From the NCBI GenBank assembly GCA_021324365.1, contig JAJPJE010000006.1, positions 27,651 to 91,650 on the forward strand: a DNA stretch of 64,000 bases, given 5' to 3'. Below, piece after piece: positions 34,056 to 42,900 of this stretch (position 1 is its first letter; every line of letters starts with the position of its first letter). The DNA comes from Terriglobia bacterium (GTDB lineage Bacteria > Acidobacteriota > Terriglobia > Terriglobales > Acidobacteriaceae). The translations under genes were made by a program, and so were the position numbers. The notes below the pieces were generated by a model. The model saw only the letters and a program-made list of their open reading frames with translations, was not told the DNA's origin and did no database searches.

Positions 34056-36182
34056 CTATCTCGGCAAAGCGAAGTCGATGCGGAACGTGGTTTCCATCTC
34101 GATTGGCTTGCCATCCACCTGGTAGGGCTTGTATTTCCATTGTTTCACCGCCTCAATCGCCGCAGCGGATAGCAATGGGTTGCCGCTCAGTGCCTTAAGA
34201 CCTTCGACATTGCCCTCTTTAGTGATCCTCCCCTTCAGGACAACTTCGCCAGAGACTGAATAGGACCGTGCCGCCGAAGGATACTTCGGACTCACGCGAT
34301 GAATCAGTACCCCTGCGGTAACACCCGTAGAACGCGCAGTCGCTGCGAGTTCGGGAGTTGAAATCGTGACAGGGATGGTAGTTGGAGGCGGTGCAGCGCC
34401 TCCGATCACTGGAATTGCCGGAGCGGCCATCGGTGCCGGAGCTTCACCGGCAGGTGCATGTTTCGCGCTTGCCAGTACGATCGGCTGTGCCGCAGCCTCC
34501 TCTTTAGGCTGCTCTTTAACGGACTCTTTCGATTGTTTGCTTTCCTTGTCCGCCGGTTTCGCTTCTGATGCCTTCTTGGCTGGTTCAGAAGACACGGTTG
34601 ATTTGCTGCTCTCGGTCTTGCTGGAAAGAGCCGGCGCTGTGACGGTCAGAGTCGTATTGGGATCTGCTTCGGGAGCTGCAACCGGTGCCGGCGCCGTTTC
34701 CGCTTGGACCACCGGTTTCGGGCTGGTGTTTGAATGTCTTCGGAGATACAAACCGCCGCCGATCAGCGCCAGAACCAGCAGCGCTGCGCCGGCGATCATC
34801 GGGACTTTCGAAGCGGGGGGCTCGGCCTGCTGACCAAGGGTGAGATCGCTGCGATCGAGGCTCGGTCGTTTCGGAGTAAACGTGGGCACGACAGGCTCGG
34901 CCAGGCTTACAACTTCCAATTCCTCGGAAGCTATCTTTTTGCGCTCCTCAACTTTCTTTGCTGGTGCGGCAATTTCGGTACTCTGGGCGGACTTGCCTTC
35001 GAATGGCTTCGGTGCGGCTTTCTCCGGCTTCGTTGGAGCCGAAACGGTCTCATTTTTGTTGCTAACGAAACTCATTTCGAATGCCGGCGGTTTTTTCGAA
35101 TCGGAGGACCTTCTGTCGTAGGCTGGCGCTTTTGGCTCAGGCGAGGAACTTGATGGACCTGACGATCCGATCTTCAGGTCTGTGATAAAGCGGTCCACCA
35201 GGTGGTCGAGCTCGTCTTGCGCAAACAGCTGGCTATCTTCCGATTTGCCAACCGGCTTATGAGAAGAACTCATGGCTTCGCTCTTCAGCGCATCCGCTTC
35301 GGGGGAATCTCCCAAGGCGAGCACGCCAGCAACTTCTGCAAGTTGCTCGAGCTTGCTGATGTGTTCCGGAGTGAAATTTCGCGCGCGGGAAGAGAACATC
35401 TCTAAAACAACTGTGAAGTTCTTGTCGGACTTATTCGGGAATGCCGGAGCAAGCACGGCGGATCTCATGTTCAGATCGCGGCAGACAAACGGATCGACGC
35501 GCGGGTCGGCGTCGGTGTCCAAAACATGAACCGTATGGCGGGTGCTGATGCACTCGCGAGTCAGCTTGGAATCCGGATTGATTACGGTGCCAACATCGGG
35601 CGCATCGCCCAATGTTGCGCGGCAAATCATATTCTCCGATGGGCCAAACGCGAGTGCGGCCCCAGTAGCTCCAGTCAACTCGGCAGCGCGTTCCACGATC
35701 AGAGCGAGTGCGGAATCCAGATACAGCTTGCTCGCCTTGATGTCTGAAATGAGGTGCCAGAATTCGTTGTGATTGCGGGAAGTTTCCGGCTTCGTCGCCG
35801 CCGGCGCCGGTTCCGGAGCGGGTTCAGGTCCGGCCAATGCCTCGATCCATGCCCTCAAACGCAGGCGCGTCGGCTCGGACATACGCAGAAAACGCAAGCC
35901 CATGCGTTTATCGGCGGTCCTCCATACAACTTGGGCTTCCGTTCGTACGTGACCGCCGTCAGGAATGTCAAAGTCGATGGTAATCTTGCTGCCCGGCTGT
36001 ATCGGCATATTTGCTTGCGCAGCCAGTCCGCTTTCGCTGATGTCCAGAATGCGACCGTCGCCTGCAGGTCCGAGCCTCGCCCGAACCGAGGCGGAATCAG
36101 CCAAAGTGACGCGCCTCGCAATGCGATTGCTTACGCCACCTGCCGCATCATCCGATAAACCTTGTGACACACTCGTTGCCAT
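34056..36182 (-). CDS. PilZ-GAF-TM-TonB C-terminal fusion protein
   Basis: This 708-residue protein has an unusual order. Residues about 20-115 form a PilZ domain with intact c-di-GMP-binding motifs RIARR (RxxxR) and DISESG (DxSxxG). Residues about 140-300 form a GAF-like domain (LALIVERAAELTGATGAALAFG ... SKLEQLAEVAGVLALG). After a Pro/Ala/Ser/Lys linker comes one transmembrane helix (MIAGAALLVLALIGGGLYL, about 475), a second Pro/Ala/Lys-rich linker and a TonB C-terminal domain (HRVSPKYPSAARSYSVSGEVVLKGRI, AAIEAVKQWKYKPYQVDGKP). The single helix places PilZ and GAF in the cytoplasm and TonB-CTD in the periplasm. It may couple c-di-GMP and a GAF ligand to outer-membrane transport or to a structural role; this is inference. 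No ExbB or ExbD gene is adjacent. It ends at an intrinsic terminator. Confidence 0.85.
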   Translation of the reverse strand: MATSVSQGLSDDAAGGVSNRIARRVTLADSASVRARLGPAGDGRILDISESGLAAQANMPIQPGSKITIDFDIPDGGHVRTEAQVVWRTADKRMGLRFLRMSEPTRLRLRAWIEALAGPEPAPEPAPAATKPETSRNHNEFWHLISDIKASKLYLDSALALIVERAAELTGATGAALAFGPSENMICRATLGDAPDVGTVINPDSKLTRECISTRHTVHVLDTDADPRVDPFVCRDLNMRSAVLAPAFPNKSDKNFTVVLEMFSSRARNFTPEHISKLEQLAEVAGVLALGDSPEADALKSEAMSSSHKPVGKSEDSQLFAQDELDHLVDRFITDLKIGSSGPSSSSPEPKAPAYDRRSSDSKKPPAFEMSFVSNKNETVSAPTKPEKAAPKPFEGKSAQSTEIAAPAKKVEERKKIASEELEVVSLAEPVVPTFTPKRPSLDRSDLTLGQQAEPPASKVPMIAGAALLVLALIGGGLYLRRHSNTSPKPVVQAETAPAPVAAPEADPNTTLTVTAPALSSKTESSKSTVSSEPAKKASEAKPADKESKQSKESVKEQPKEEAAAQPIVLASAKHAPAGEAPAPMAAPAIPVIGGAAPPPTTIPVTISTPELAATARSTGVTAGVLIHRVSPKYPSAARSYSVSGEVVLKGRITKEGNVEGLKALSGNPLLSAAAIEAVKQWKYKPYQVDGKPIEMETTFRIDFALPR

Positions 36183-36226
36183 TGTTGTTTCCCCAAGCTA
36201 GCGTTCCATGGGACCAAGACTCGACC

Positions 36227-36412
36227 TCACGGAAAGCGGCGTCCCCCAGTTGCGGTGCTGACTCCCACAGGTTCACGGCTGGCTGCGCTGGAGCTCGCAG
36301 ATCCACCTTCCCCGTCAAGTAACCGGGCAGCAGCACGCAACACCTCGATGTCACGCTGCAACTGCTCGATTTGCTGTTCTTTATCTCTCAGTACTTCGTG
36401 AATGTTCTTCAT
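36227..36412 (-). CDS. Small coiled-coil protein
   Basis: This 61-residue protein begins MKNIHEVLRDKEQQIEQLQ and continues with a heptad-like helix through EVLRAAARLLDG, followed by a Ser/Ala/Gly-rich tail. Short proteins with this 'HEVLREKE..I..L..E...L' start recur in acidobacteria near PilZ/TonB genes. The start may be further upstream; a purine-rich GAGCGGA lies before the ATG. It lies 44 bases upstream of the TonB fusion and is probably co-transcribed. Confidence 0.6.
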   Translation of the reverse strand: MKNIHEVLRDKEQQIEQLQRDIEVLRAAARLLDGEGGSASSSAASREPVGVSTATGGRRFP

Positions 36413-36452
36413 TGATCCGCTCACAGTATGTTGTTGCAGGATTTCGTTACCG

Positions 36453-36650
36453 ATGGCGCGTAGTCTACTTCGTTCTTTAGCGGAATTCGTGATTACCAAA
36501 GTGTTCGACGCATCGAAAGCACATGTACTTCCGCGCATGCAGCAAGTATTCCCCGGGGCAGCAAAGCGGAAGAAAAAACGGTTAACTCCTGAAAAAAGAG
36601 GACGAATTCAGGAGTTTTTGGCGATGCTGAGGAAAGCTAAAGTGCGTTAG
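36453..36650 (+). CDS. Small basic protein (doubtful)
   Basis: A 65-codon frame encodes a highly basic peptide with a C-terminal helix, AAKRKKKRLTPEKRGRIQEF. An AGGA lies 11 bases before the ATG. The composition would suit a nucleic-acid-binding protein, but no family is recognised and it may be a chance frame in the promoter region opposite the coiled-coil gene. Confidence 0.3.
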   Translation: MARSLLRSLAEFVITKVFDASKAHVLPRMQQVFPGAAKRKKKRLTPEKRGRIQEFLAMLRKAKVR

Positions 36651-36680
36651 AGCCCGTTACATTCTGGAGTCGGCCTGACA

Positions 36681-36711
36681 AAGAAAAGGCACGACCACCG
36701 GGCCGTGCCTT
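36681..36711 (-). terminator. Intrinsic terminator
   Basis: The stem AAGGCACG/CGTGCCTT has a 10-base loop and is followed on the minus strand by TTTCTTTG. It lies 19-49 bases after the stop of the Asp/Arg/Tyr-rich gene. Confidence 0.7.
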
Positions 36712-36729
36712 GCGCAAAGTCTGTCGGAG

Positions 36730-37035
36730 CTACCAGCCGCGATCACGGTTTACGTCGCGATAGTCATTGCGCATGTCGCGCCGGTCGTTCCAGATGTCAC
36801 GACGGTCGTGTTCGACGGCATACCAGTTTCCATTCCAGCGATCGCGCGCAAGCTTCTGGTAGTCGCGATTCAGGTCGCAGCGATCATGGCGAATGTCACG
36901 GTAATCGCGCCAGACATCCGATCTATCGCGGTAGCCTTCATGGCGATACGAAGCCCAGTCGTCCGCGAAAGCACTGGTGGTCAAACCCAAACCCAATCCG
37001 AGTAACAGCATCACAGCTGCAATCCTGTGTCGCAT
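36730..37035 (-). CDS. Exported Asp/Arg/Tyr-rich repeat protein
   Basis: This 101-residue protein has a signal peptide (AVMLLLGLGLGLTTSAFA). The mature part is almost wholly built of short charged repeats: DRSDVWRDYRDIRHDR, HDRRDIWNDRRDMRNDYRD. Alternating acidic and basic residues at helical spacing suggest a long charged helix or a disordered periplasmic or envelope protein. Similar DRRD-repeat exported proteins occur in other soil bacteria without known function. It has its own terminator. Confidence 0.75.
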   Translation of the reverse strand: MRHRIAAVMLLLGLGLGLTTSAFADDWASYRHEGYRDRSDVWRDYRDIRHDRCDLNRDYQKLARDRWNGNWYAVEHDRRDIWNDRRDMRNDYRDVNRDRGW

Positions 37036-37135
37036 TCTTCCCTCCCTTGGCAGGCGATCTTTTCGAAGCGGCTAGTCGTGAGAACCCGAGACAGGAACAA
37101 AGTTTCTGGAAGAGATATTTGCGAAGGGAGCGAAA

Positions 37136-38671
37136 CTATTCCGGAAGAACCTCGATTGCCGTAACGGTGGCATAGTCTTTGACAGGCACGAATTCGAGCA
37201 CCAGCTTTCCCTGTGCGTTGGGCTCGAGTCCGCCGATGGTGCGAATCAGAGGCCGATTCTCACCGGCTTCCTTGAAAATGTCGAGATCCTTCACGATGGC
37301 TTTGCCGTTGCAGTAGACACTAAAAATGCGGGCACCGACACCGGCGTTCGGATCGTGCGGAGGGCCGAAATACTTATCCCGGTTGTTCGGGCCAAATCTC
37401 TTCTCGATGAAATGCAGCACAACCCGGTATTTGCCTGGCGGAACCGGGATTGCGTAAGAAAAGTTGCCCCAACGTTCGCTCTCGTACAACTCGGTGTCAT
37501 CCGTGCCAACGACCGAGTCTTCTCGTGATGCGATCTGTCCGCCTTTGAAGTATTCGTCGGCACGCCACCACTGACTGTCGTTGGAATAATAAGCGGAGTC
37601 GCGCGTGATGATGCGCACTGGACGAATTCGACCGCTGGTGCCGGGAAGAATCTCGATTGCGGATAACATGCCCCTCCCGCCCTGCACGGAATTGACGTTC
37701 AGATGAAGCATGCCATCGGCCGCAGGAGAAATATCGGTGAATACCTTCACGTCTGCAGTACGGCTTCCACCAGCGTCGGCAACGACATCGAAATTGTCGA
37801 GCAACGGTTTGCCATTTGCGGTCACCGCGATCAGGCGGCTTCCTTCACCACCTCCGCCAACGTCTTCGGGGCCGTAATACGTCTCGGCGAAGTGCAGCCG
37901 CAACTCATAGGTGCCGGGCTTCAGGGGGATGTTATAGCTGAAGTCGCCCTGGCGGCTGTTGCGATAAATATCTGCGTCCTGCGTACGCCAGATAATACGG
38001 GCCGGACTGTGCACGGCCGCTCCACCGGTAAAATCCGTATCCGCCGCCCACGTTTTACCCGAACGATCCACATAGCTCCTCGTGCTGCCCGCGAGTATGC
38101 GCACTTCGTCCCCTACCGGCAAACCAACCGGGCCTTCTGGTGGGAGTTTCGTTGAACTCACAGCAGCATTGGGAGGGCGCTTGCTGCCCTCCCGAATAAA
38201 GTAGATGGCCGCTGTTGCAGCAAGGAGAAGCACTGCAACTCCAATAGACAGCCAGAGGTAACGTTGTGAAAGTCGCGCGCGCGGATTGACTTGGACGGGA
38301 ACTTCCACCGCGACTGGAACTGGCTTTTCTTCGAACAGCGGAACGTATTGACCTACCGGGATTGAAATGTGAATGGAATGAGTGGTGCCTTCTGTTGCGT
38401 AATATTCCGCCAATCGTTTCCGCAAGCGGTTCGCCTGTACCCGGACAATGGAATCAATGTCCTGATCAAAGGACTCGCGGCGCCCGAACACGTCGACGGC
38501 GATCGAGTACTCCTTGATATGAGCGCTTTCGCCAGCGAAGGTCTTTTCGCAAAGGTAAGAAAGCAAATGAGCCAGGGTAGGGGCGCGCGAAAACAGCTCG
38601 GAACGAAGGACGGCTTCCAGTTCTGCCCGCTGCAACTCGATCGCAACGTTATCTGCCGCCCTGGACGCCAT
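37136..38671 (-). CDS. Membrane protein with regulator-like N-terminus and two malectin-like domains
   Basis: This is a 511-residue protein. Residues about 1-110 carry a conserved module (LLSYLCEKTFAGESAHIKEY, AVDVFGRRESFDQDIDSIVR, QANRLRKRLAEYYATEG, IPVGQYVPLF) that often precedes signalling regions in acidobacterial and proteobacterial proteins and has a winged-helix-like pattern. One transmembrane helix follows (LWLSIGVAVLLLAATAAIYF, about 135-155). Two malectin-like carbohydrate-binding domains then lie in the periplasm (NIPLKPGTYELRLHFAETYYGPED; AIPVPPGKYRVVLHFIEKRFGPN). The layout is that of a one-component transmembrane receptor for glycans. DNA binding by the N-terminus is inference. 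The start is supported by a GGGGGAA site. Confidence 0.75.
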   Translation of the reverse strand: MASRAADNVAIELQRAELEAVLRSELFSRAPTLAHLLSYLCEKTFAGESAHIKEYSIAVDVFGRRESFDQDIDSIVRVQANRLRKRLAEYYATEGTTHSIHISIPVGQYVPLFEEKPVPVAVEVPVQVNPRARLSQRYLWLSIGVAVLLLAATAAIYFIREGSKRPPNAAVSSTKLPPEGPVGLPVGDEVRILAGSTRSYVDRSGKTWAADTDFTGGAAVHSPARIIWRTQDADIYRNSRQGDFSYNIPLKPGTYELRLHFAETYYGPEDVGGGGEGSRLIAVTANGKPLLDNFDVVADAGGSRTADVKVFTDISPAADGMLHLNVNSVQGGRGMLSAIEILPGTSGRIRPVRIITRDSAYYSNDSQWWRADEYFKGGQIASREDSVVGTDDTELYESERWGNFSYAIPVPPGKYRVVLHFIEKRFGPNNRDKYFGPPHDPNAGVGARIFSVYCNGKAIVKDLDIFKEAGENRPLIRTIGGLEPNAQGKLVLEFVPVKDYATVTAIEVLPE

Positions 38672-39024
38672 GGTTCCCCCGGATACCCACGCTATCTGCG
38701 GAATATATACGCTAATAGACACCGGCTGTTCAGTGACAGACTGTATTTAACCGTCTACCGCCAGGAGTGACGTCCATGTAACGGCCGTGTAACGGCACGA
38801 GCAAGACATTTTTCGACCCCGTGATTCGCCGCAAGTAGTTGAACCGTAAGTTGTTGGCGAAATTGGCGTTATTTGTTCATCGGCAACCGTTCCGGTAGCC
38901 GGCACTTAGCCCTTATAGCGTTTCGCCGCAATCGAATTCGAGCGATAACTATCGCAGGTTCGGAGGCTACTCCCCCAGCGGGGTTCCAAACCGCCGGAAC
39001 GCAGCCCCCGACAGGGAGGTCCCT
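38672..39024. other. Divergent promoter region
   Basis: This 353-base spacer lies between the malectin receptor gene and the TPR gene. It contains the perfect palindrome GCGATAACTATCGC (38942-38955), the inverted pair GGTTCC/GGAACG near 38985-39000 and a GGGAGG ribosome site before the TPR start. No convincing small ORF was found. Confidence 0.5.
38942..38955. promoter_or_regulatory. Palindromic operator candidate
   Basis: GCGATAACTATCGC shares its central ten bases, GATAACTATC, with the palindrome at 24812-24825. It lies 70 bases before the TPR gene start. Confidence 0.45.
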
Positions 39025-39795
39025 ATGAAAAGAATGATTGAACTACTGATGACAGGAGTGGTGATGGCAGGCTTGATGCCAGTCGGGGCAGCGGCGCAGA
39101 CGGCACGGCAACCGGCGGCCTCGGCGAGTCCTGAGGTTATGACGGCGGCCGAAATGGAAGCCCAGGGCGACAACCTTCGCAAACAGAAGGAATTCCCCCA
39201 AGCCATCCAGTATTACCGCGCGGCGCTGCGCAAGCAGCCCAAGAGCGCAGTTCTTTATAACAAGATGGGCATGGCCGAGTTGCAGACCGGAAATCGCAAG
39301 GCTGCCCAGAACAATTTCGAGCGCGCAAGCCGACTCGATCCTAGCTTCGCCGAGCCGATCAACAACCTGGGCGCGATCTTCTTCGTGCAGAAGAAGTATG
39401 ACAAATCCATCCGCTACTTCAAGAAGGCACTGGCGCTGAACGAAACCAAGCCCACCTTCCATGTGAATCTTGGCGCTGCGTGGTTCGCGCAGGAGCAATA
39501 TGACCGCGCCAGCACGGAGTTTGCGAGAGCTGTTGAGTTGGATCCGCTGATATTTAGTGTCAGCAGCCGTTCGGGCGTTCTCGGCCAGGTTTCGCCGGAG
39601 GAACGCGCTCGCTATGACTTCGTGTTGGCAAAGATGTTCGCGAAACGCGGCGACATCGATCAGTGCCTGCATTACCTCAAGAAGGCAAAGGAAGAGGGCT
39701 ACAACAATATGGGAAGCGTCTACAAGGACGAGAGTTTCGCGAAAGTGTGGCAGGACACTCGACTTGCGGAGGTGGTACCCACACCAGCACGGTGA
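39025..39795 (+). CDS. Exported TPR-repeat protein
   Basis: This 256-residue protein has a signal peptide (MTGVVMAGLMPVGAAAQ) followed by about four tetratricopeptide repeats from residue 40 to 180 (QGDNLRKQKEFPQAIQYYRAAL; NKMGMAELQTGNRKAAQNNFERA; NNLGAIFFVQKKYDKSIRYFKKAL; VNLGAAWFAQEQYDRASTEFARAV). The C-terminal part (RYDFVLAKMFAKRGDIDQCLHYLKKAKEEG) is a further helical repeat-like hairpin. It is a periplasmic scaffold for unknown partners. A strong GGGAGG site precedes it. Three hairpins follow downstream. Confidence 0.88.
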   Translation: MKRMIELLMTGVVMAGLMPVGAAAQTARQPAASASPEVMTAAEMEAQGDNLRKQKEFPQAIQYYRAALRKQPKSAVLYNKMGMAELQTGNRKAAQNNFERASRLDPSFAEPINNLGAIFFVQKKYDKSIRYFKKALALNETKPTFHVNLGAAWFAQEQYDRASTEFARAVELDPLIFSVSSRSGVLGQVSPEERARYDFVLAKMFAKRGDIDQCLHYLKKAKEEGYNNMGSVYKDESFAKVWQDTRLAEVVPTPAR

Positions 39796-39821
39796 CTCAG
39801 GCCTGTTGGTGTCTCTCCGAG

Positions 39822-39850
39822 AGGGGCGCGAGATGCCGCGCCCCTTCTAA
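39822..39850 (+). terminator. Intrinsic terminator after TPR gene
   Basis: The stem AGGGGCGCG/CGCGCCCCT with a 6-base loop is followed by TCTAAGTTCTC. The T content is modest. Confidence 0.6.
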
Positions 39851-39871
39851 GTTCTCTGTGGTGGTACGAAT

Positions 39872-39897
39872 TTCGGGTAGGCGGGCCGCTACCCGAA
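39872..39897. repeat. Perfect inverted repeat
   Basis: Nine-base arms, TTCGGGTAG and CTACCCGAA, flank GCGGGCCG. It is the second of three hairpins in the convergent spacer and has no T-run on either strand. Confidence 0.5.
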
Positions 39898-39923
39898 TGC
39901 CAGGCAAATCAGGCCCTGCTGTC

Positions 39924-42900
39924 TCACCGGGAGGGAGCGCCTGACGCACGCTCTCTCCTTTTTTCTGGTCCAGCTTCGCCTCGTTCTTTCAAAGCTGACT
40001 CCGCCAGAGCTTTCTCACCGTCGGATCCGACTGTTTTCGTTTTCGCAAACTGCACCTTCACTGTCTTGATCTCATACGGCTTTGTATGCACGCTCGTGCT
40101 TCCACTTGCGATCGTCAACTGCGCGATCGGACGCTCCATCAGATCGGTTTCCGACGCCGACTGCGCTCCCGGAGGAAGTTGCAGCCCGACATCGCCTTCC
40201 TTCCCTGCCCATTCATAGAAGCGCAACACCACACCGTCATTGTCCTCCGCATTCTTCAGAGCAGTGAGGACAACGTTATCCGCGCGAATCTGCAGAAACG
40301 AATACTGTGGCGCAAGCGTTCCTGTGTGATGCATCACTTGTTTGCTGCTGAGGCTGTAGTTCAGCTCATAGCCGCGACGAACGGTCATCGCGTCACGCCA
40401 GCTTCCCGCATGGGGGTAGAGCGAATATGTGAATTCATGGTGCCCTTCGTCGGCGTGCGGGTCAGGCCATTCCGGCGAACGGAGCAGCGACAAGCGCAAC
40501 ACATTGCCCTTGGAGTCATATCCATATTTGCAGTTGTTCAGCAGGCTGAAACCATGTTTTGCGTCAGAAAGGTCGGCCCAGCGAAGCGCCGGTACCTCGA
40601 ATTTCGCTTTCTCCGCGGGTGTGTTCCGTGTCGTTGGGCGTTGAATGGTGCCGTACGGAATCTCGAAAGTCGCTCGTTCGTTGTGGGAGCTGAGCGGAAA
40701 GGCCACTTTCAGCAGGATATGTTTCTCGTGCCACTCGGCCTGCATCTTCACGTCGACTCGCGGCACGGCGGAATACATCGTGATGTCCTGTATGAATGTG
40801 GAATTCTGGAAGTGCTGCTTAACTCGAAGCACGGCGCGCAGCGGACCATTCTCAATCAACTTGACCTCGTCTGCTTTCATCAGATCGGTTCGCTGATTTT
40901 CAAAATCCGCGTCTATGTTCCAGGCGTCCCATTTTTTCGGCTTATCGACGAAAGCTTGCAGAAGATTGCCGCAGATATGGTCTTTTGGGCCTCCGGAGTC
41001 GGTTTCCGCAGGCGCAAGCGCTTCGCTGTTGACTCGCTTATCGAAGAGGCTGGTCATGCATCCGGTTTGCGGATCGACCTTGACGCGAATGAATTCATTC
41101 TCAAGCGATTCTCCGGTTGCTTTCACCGGATGCAGAATAGGCGAAGCTTTGATCGCAGCGCGCACAAAGTACGTCCGGTATCCAAAAGCGGGTGTGCTGG
41201 CGAGCAACAGGAAATGCGCCTGATGGGTCTGCGGATCGATCGATAGCAACTGCGACTGCGCAGGCTTGCCCGCAGAATCAAATACCTCAATCTGCTTTGC
41301 GGGCGCTGGTAACTGCACTTCCGACTCGATCACCTCGGTACGAGGCCACGAAAGCGAGTTGAAAACCACCAGCGGCACGCCGTTCCCTTGTGTATTGATC
41401 CGCGCAGTGATGTCCCCGATGGCGGAGTTCGTGACCTGCGTCGCGGCACGATTTACGTTTTCAAGATTCCGTCGTGCCTCGACGTAATTCACTGCAATTC
41501 CGGAGCCCGGCATGATGTCATGAAAATGATCGAAGAGCAGGCGCTTCCAAGCACGATTCAGTTCCCTCTGCGGATACGGATGTCCGTCAAGCATGGCGAG
41601 CGTCGAATACTTCTCCGCATTCAACATGGCCTCTTCGTTCTGCCGTATCCGTTTCTTGGTTTCCGACTGAGTTGTAAAGACGCCGCGGTGATATTCGAAA
41701 TAGAGTTCGTCGTTCCAGATAGGAACCTGCATACTTGGAAGCTTCTTGTTGAGATCGTCGAAGAAACTGGTAGCGGTTCCAAACTCAAATTTTGGGAATA
41801 CCACATTCGGAGACATCAGCTGCGCCGCATGGTCGAGCATGGTGCGGGTCGGACCGCCGCCGTGATCGCCCACCCCGTAAAGGTGCATTATCTCCGGACC
41901 GATCGAAGTATTTTGCCCATAAATCGAGGGCGCCCACTCGGCAAGATCCTGCCCAAGCTTGTCGCCATCAATTCCTCCCGCGTAATCATGCGGGAAATAA
42001 GTCAGCAACTTGCTGCCGTCGGGAGATTCCCACCAGAAGAGCTTGTAGGGAAAATACGTGAATTCGTGTGCCCATATCAACTTCTGGGTGACGAAGTAAT
42101 CCATTCCCGACTTCTTGTAAATCTGCGGCAGCTGCCAGTTGTAGCCGAAGGAATCCGGATTCCAGCCAATTTTGACATCTACGCCGAAGCGGCTCTGAAA
42201 ATATCGCTTCCCGACAAGGATCTGCCGGACCAGCGATTCTCCGGCAGGCATGTTCAGGTCGGGCTCGACCCACATTCCACCGATGACCTCCCAGCGGCCT
42301 TCTTTTACGCGCTGCTCGATTTCTCGGAACATCGCCGGATATTTGTCTTCCATCCACTCATACGTGCGAGCTGACGACATTGTGAATTTGAAGTCGGGGT
42401 ACTCGCGCATGAGGTCGAGCACGCTTTGAAAGGTATTGCGGACGACTTCGACCGTTTCCGTCCACGGCCACAGCCATGCCATGTCGATATGCGAGTTGCC
42501 AACCGCGCGAATCGTGAATTGCTGCAACCATGGCCGCAGGGCCTCCAATTTCGTCTGCGAAGCGCGCAGCGAATTGTCGAAGCCACCCTGATCCCCGCGA
42601 TCGAGCGCGCCAAGATCGATGGCATCGAGCACCGCCTTCAGTTCGGCTTCGTGTACGCGTTTTTCAGCCACATAGGCCGAGATAACCGGTTGCGCAGCCA
42701 GGATCTGCATACGGAGCAGGCCGGGATCGGGACGGTTCGCCGGCGGAGCCAGCAGCAGTACGCTTCGTTGGATCTGGGTGGAAACTGTGTCCGCGTCCAC
42801 TCGGACTGCAATCACGAATTTCTGCCCTGGTTGCGCGTTGTCGGTCAGCGGAATCGGTTCCTGCTGTTCTTCCGTTCCGTGAAAGACGAGTGATCCGTTA

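Noticed and set aside
40086..42374. Long plus-strand frames (up to 386 codons) across the GH38 gene
   Set aside because: High GC makes antisense frames long; the minus-strand frame has complete GH38 motifs, and the plus-strand products are basic and low in pattern.
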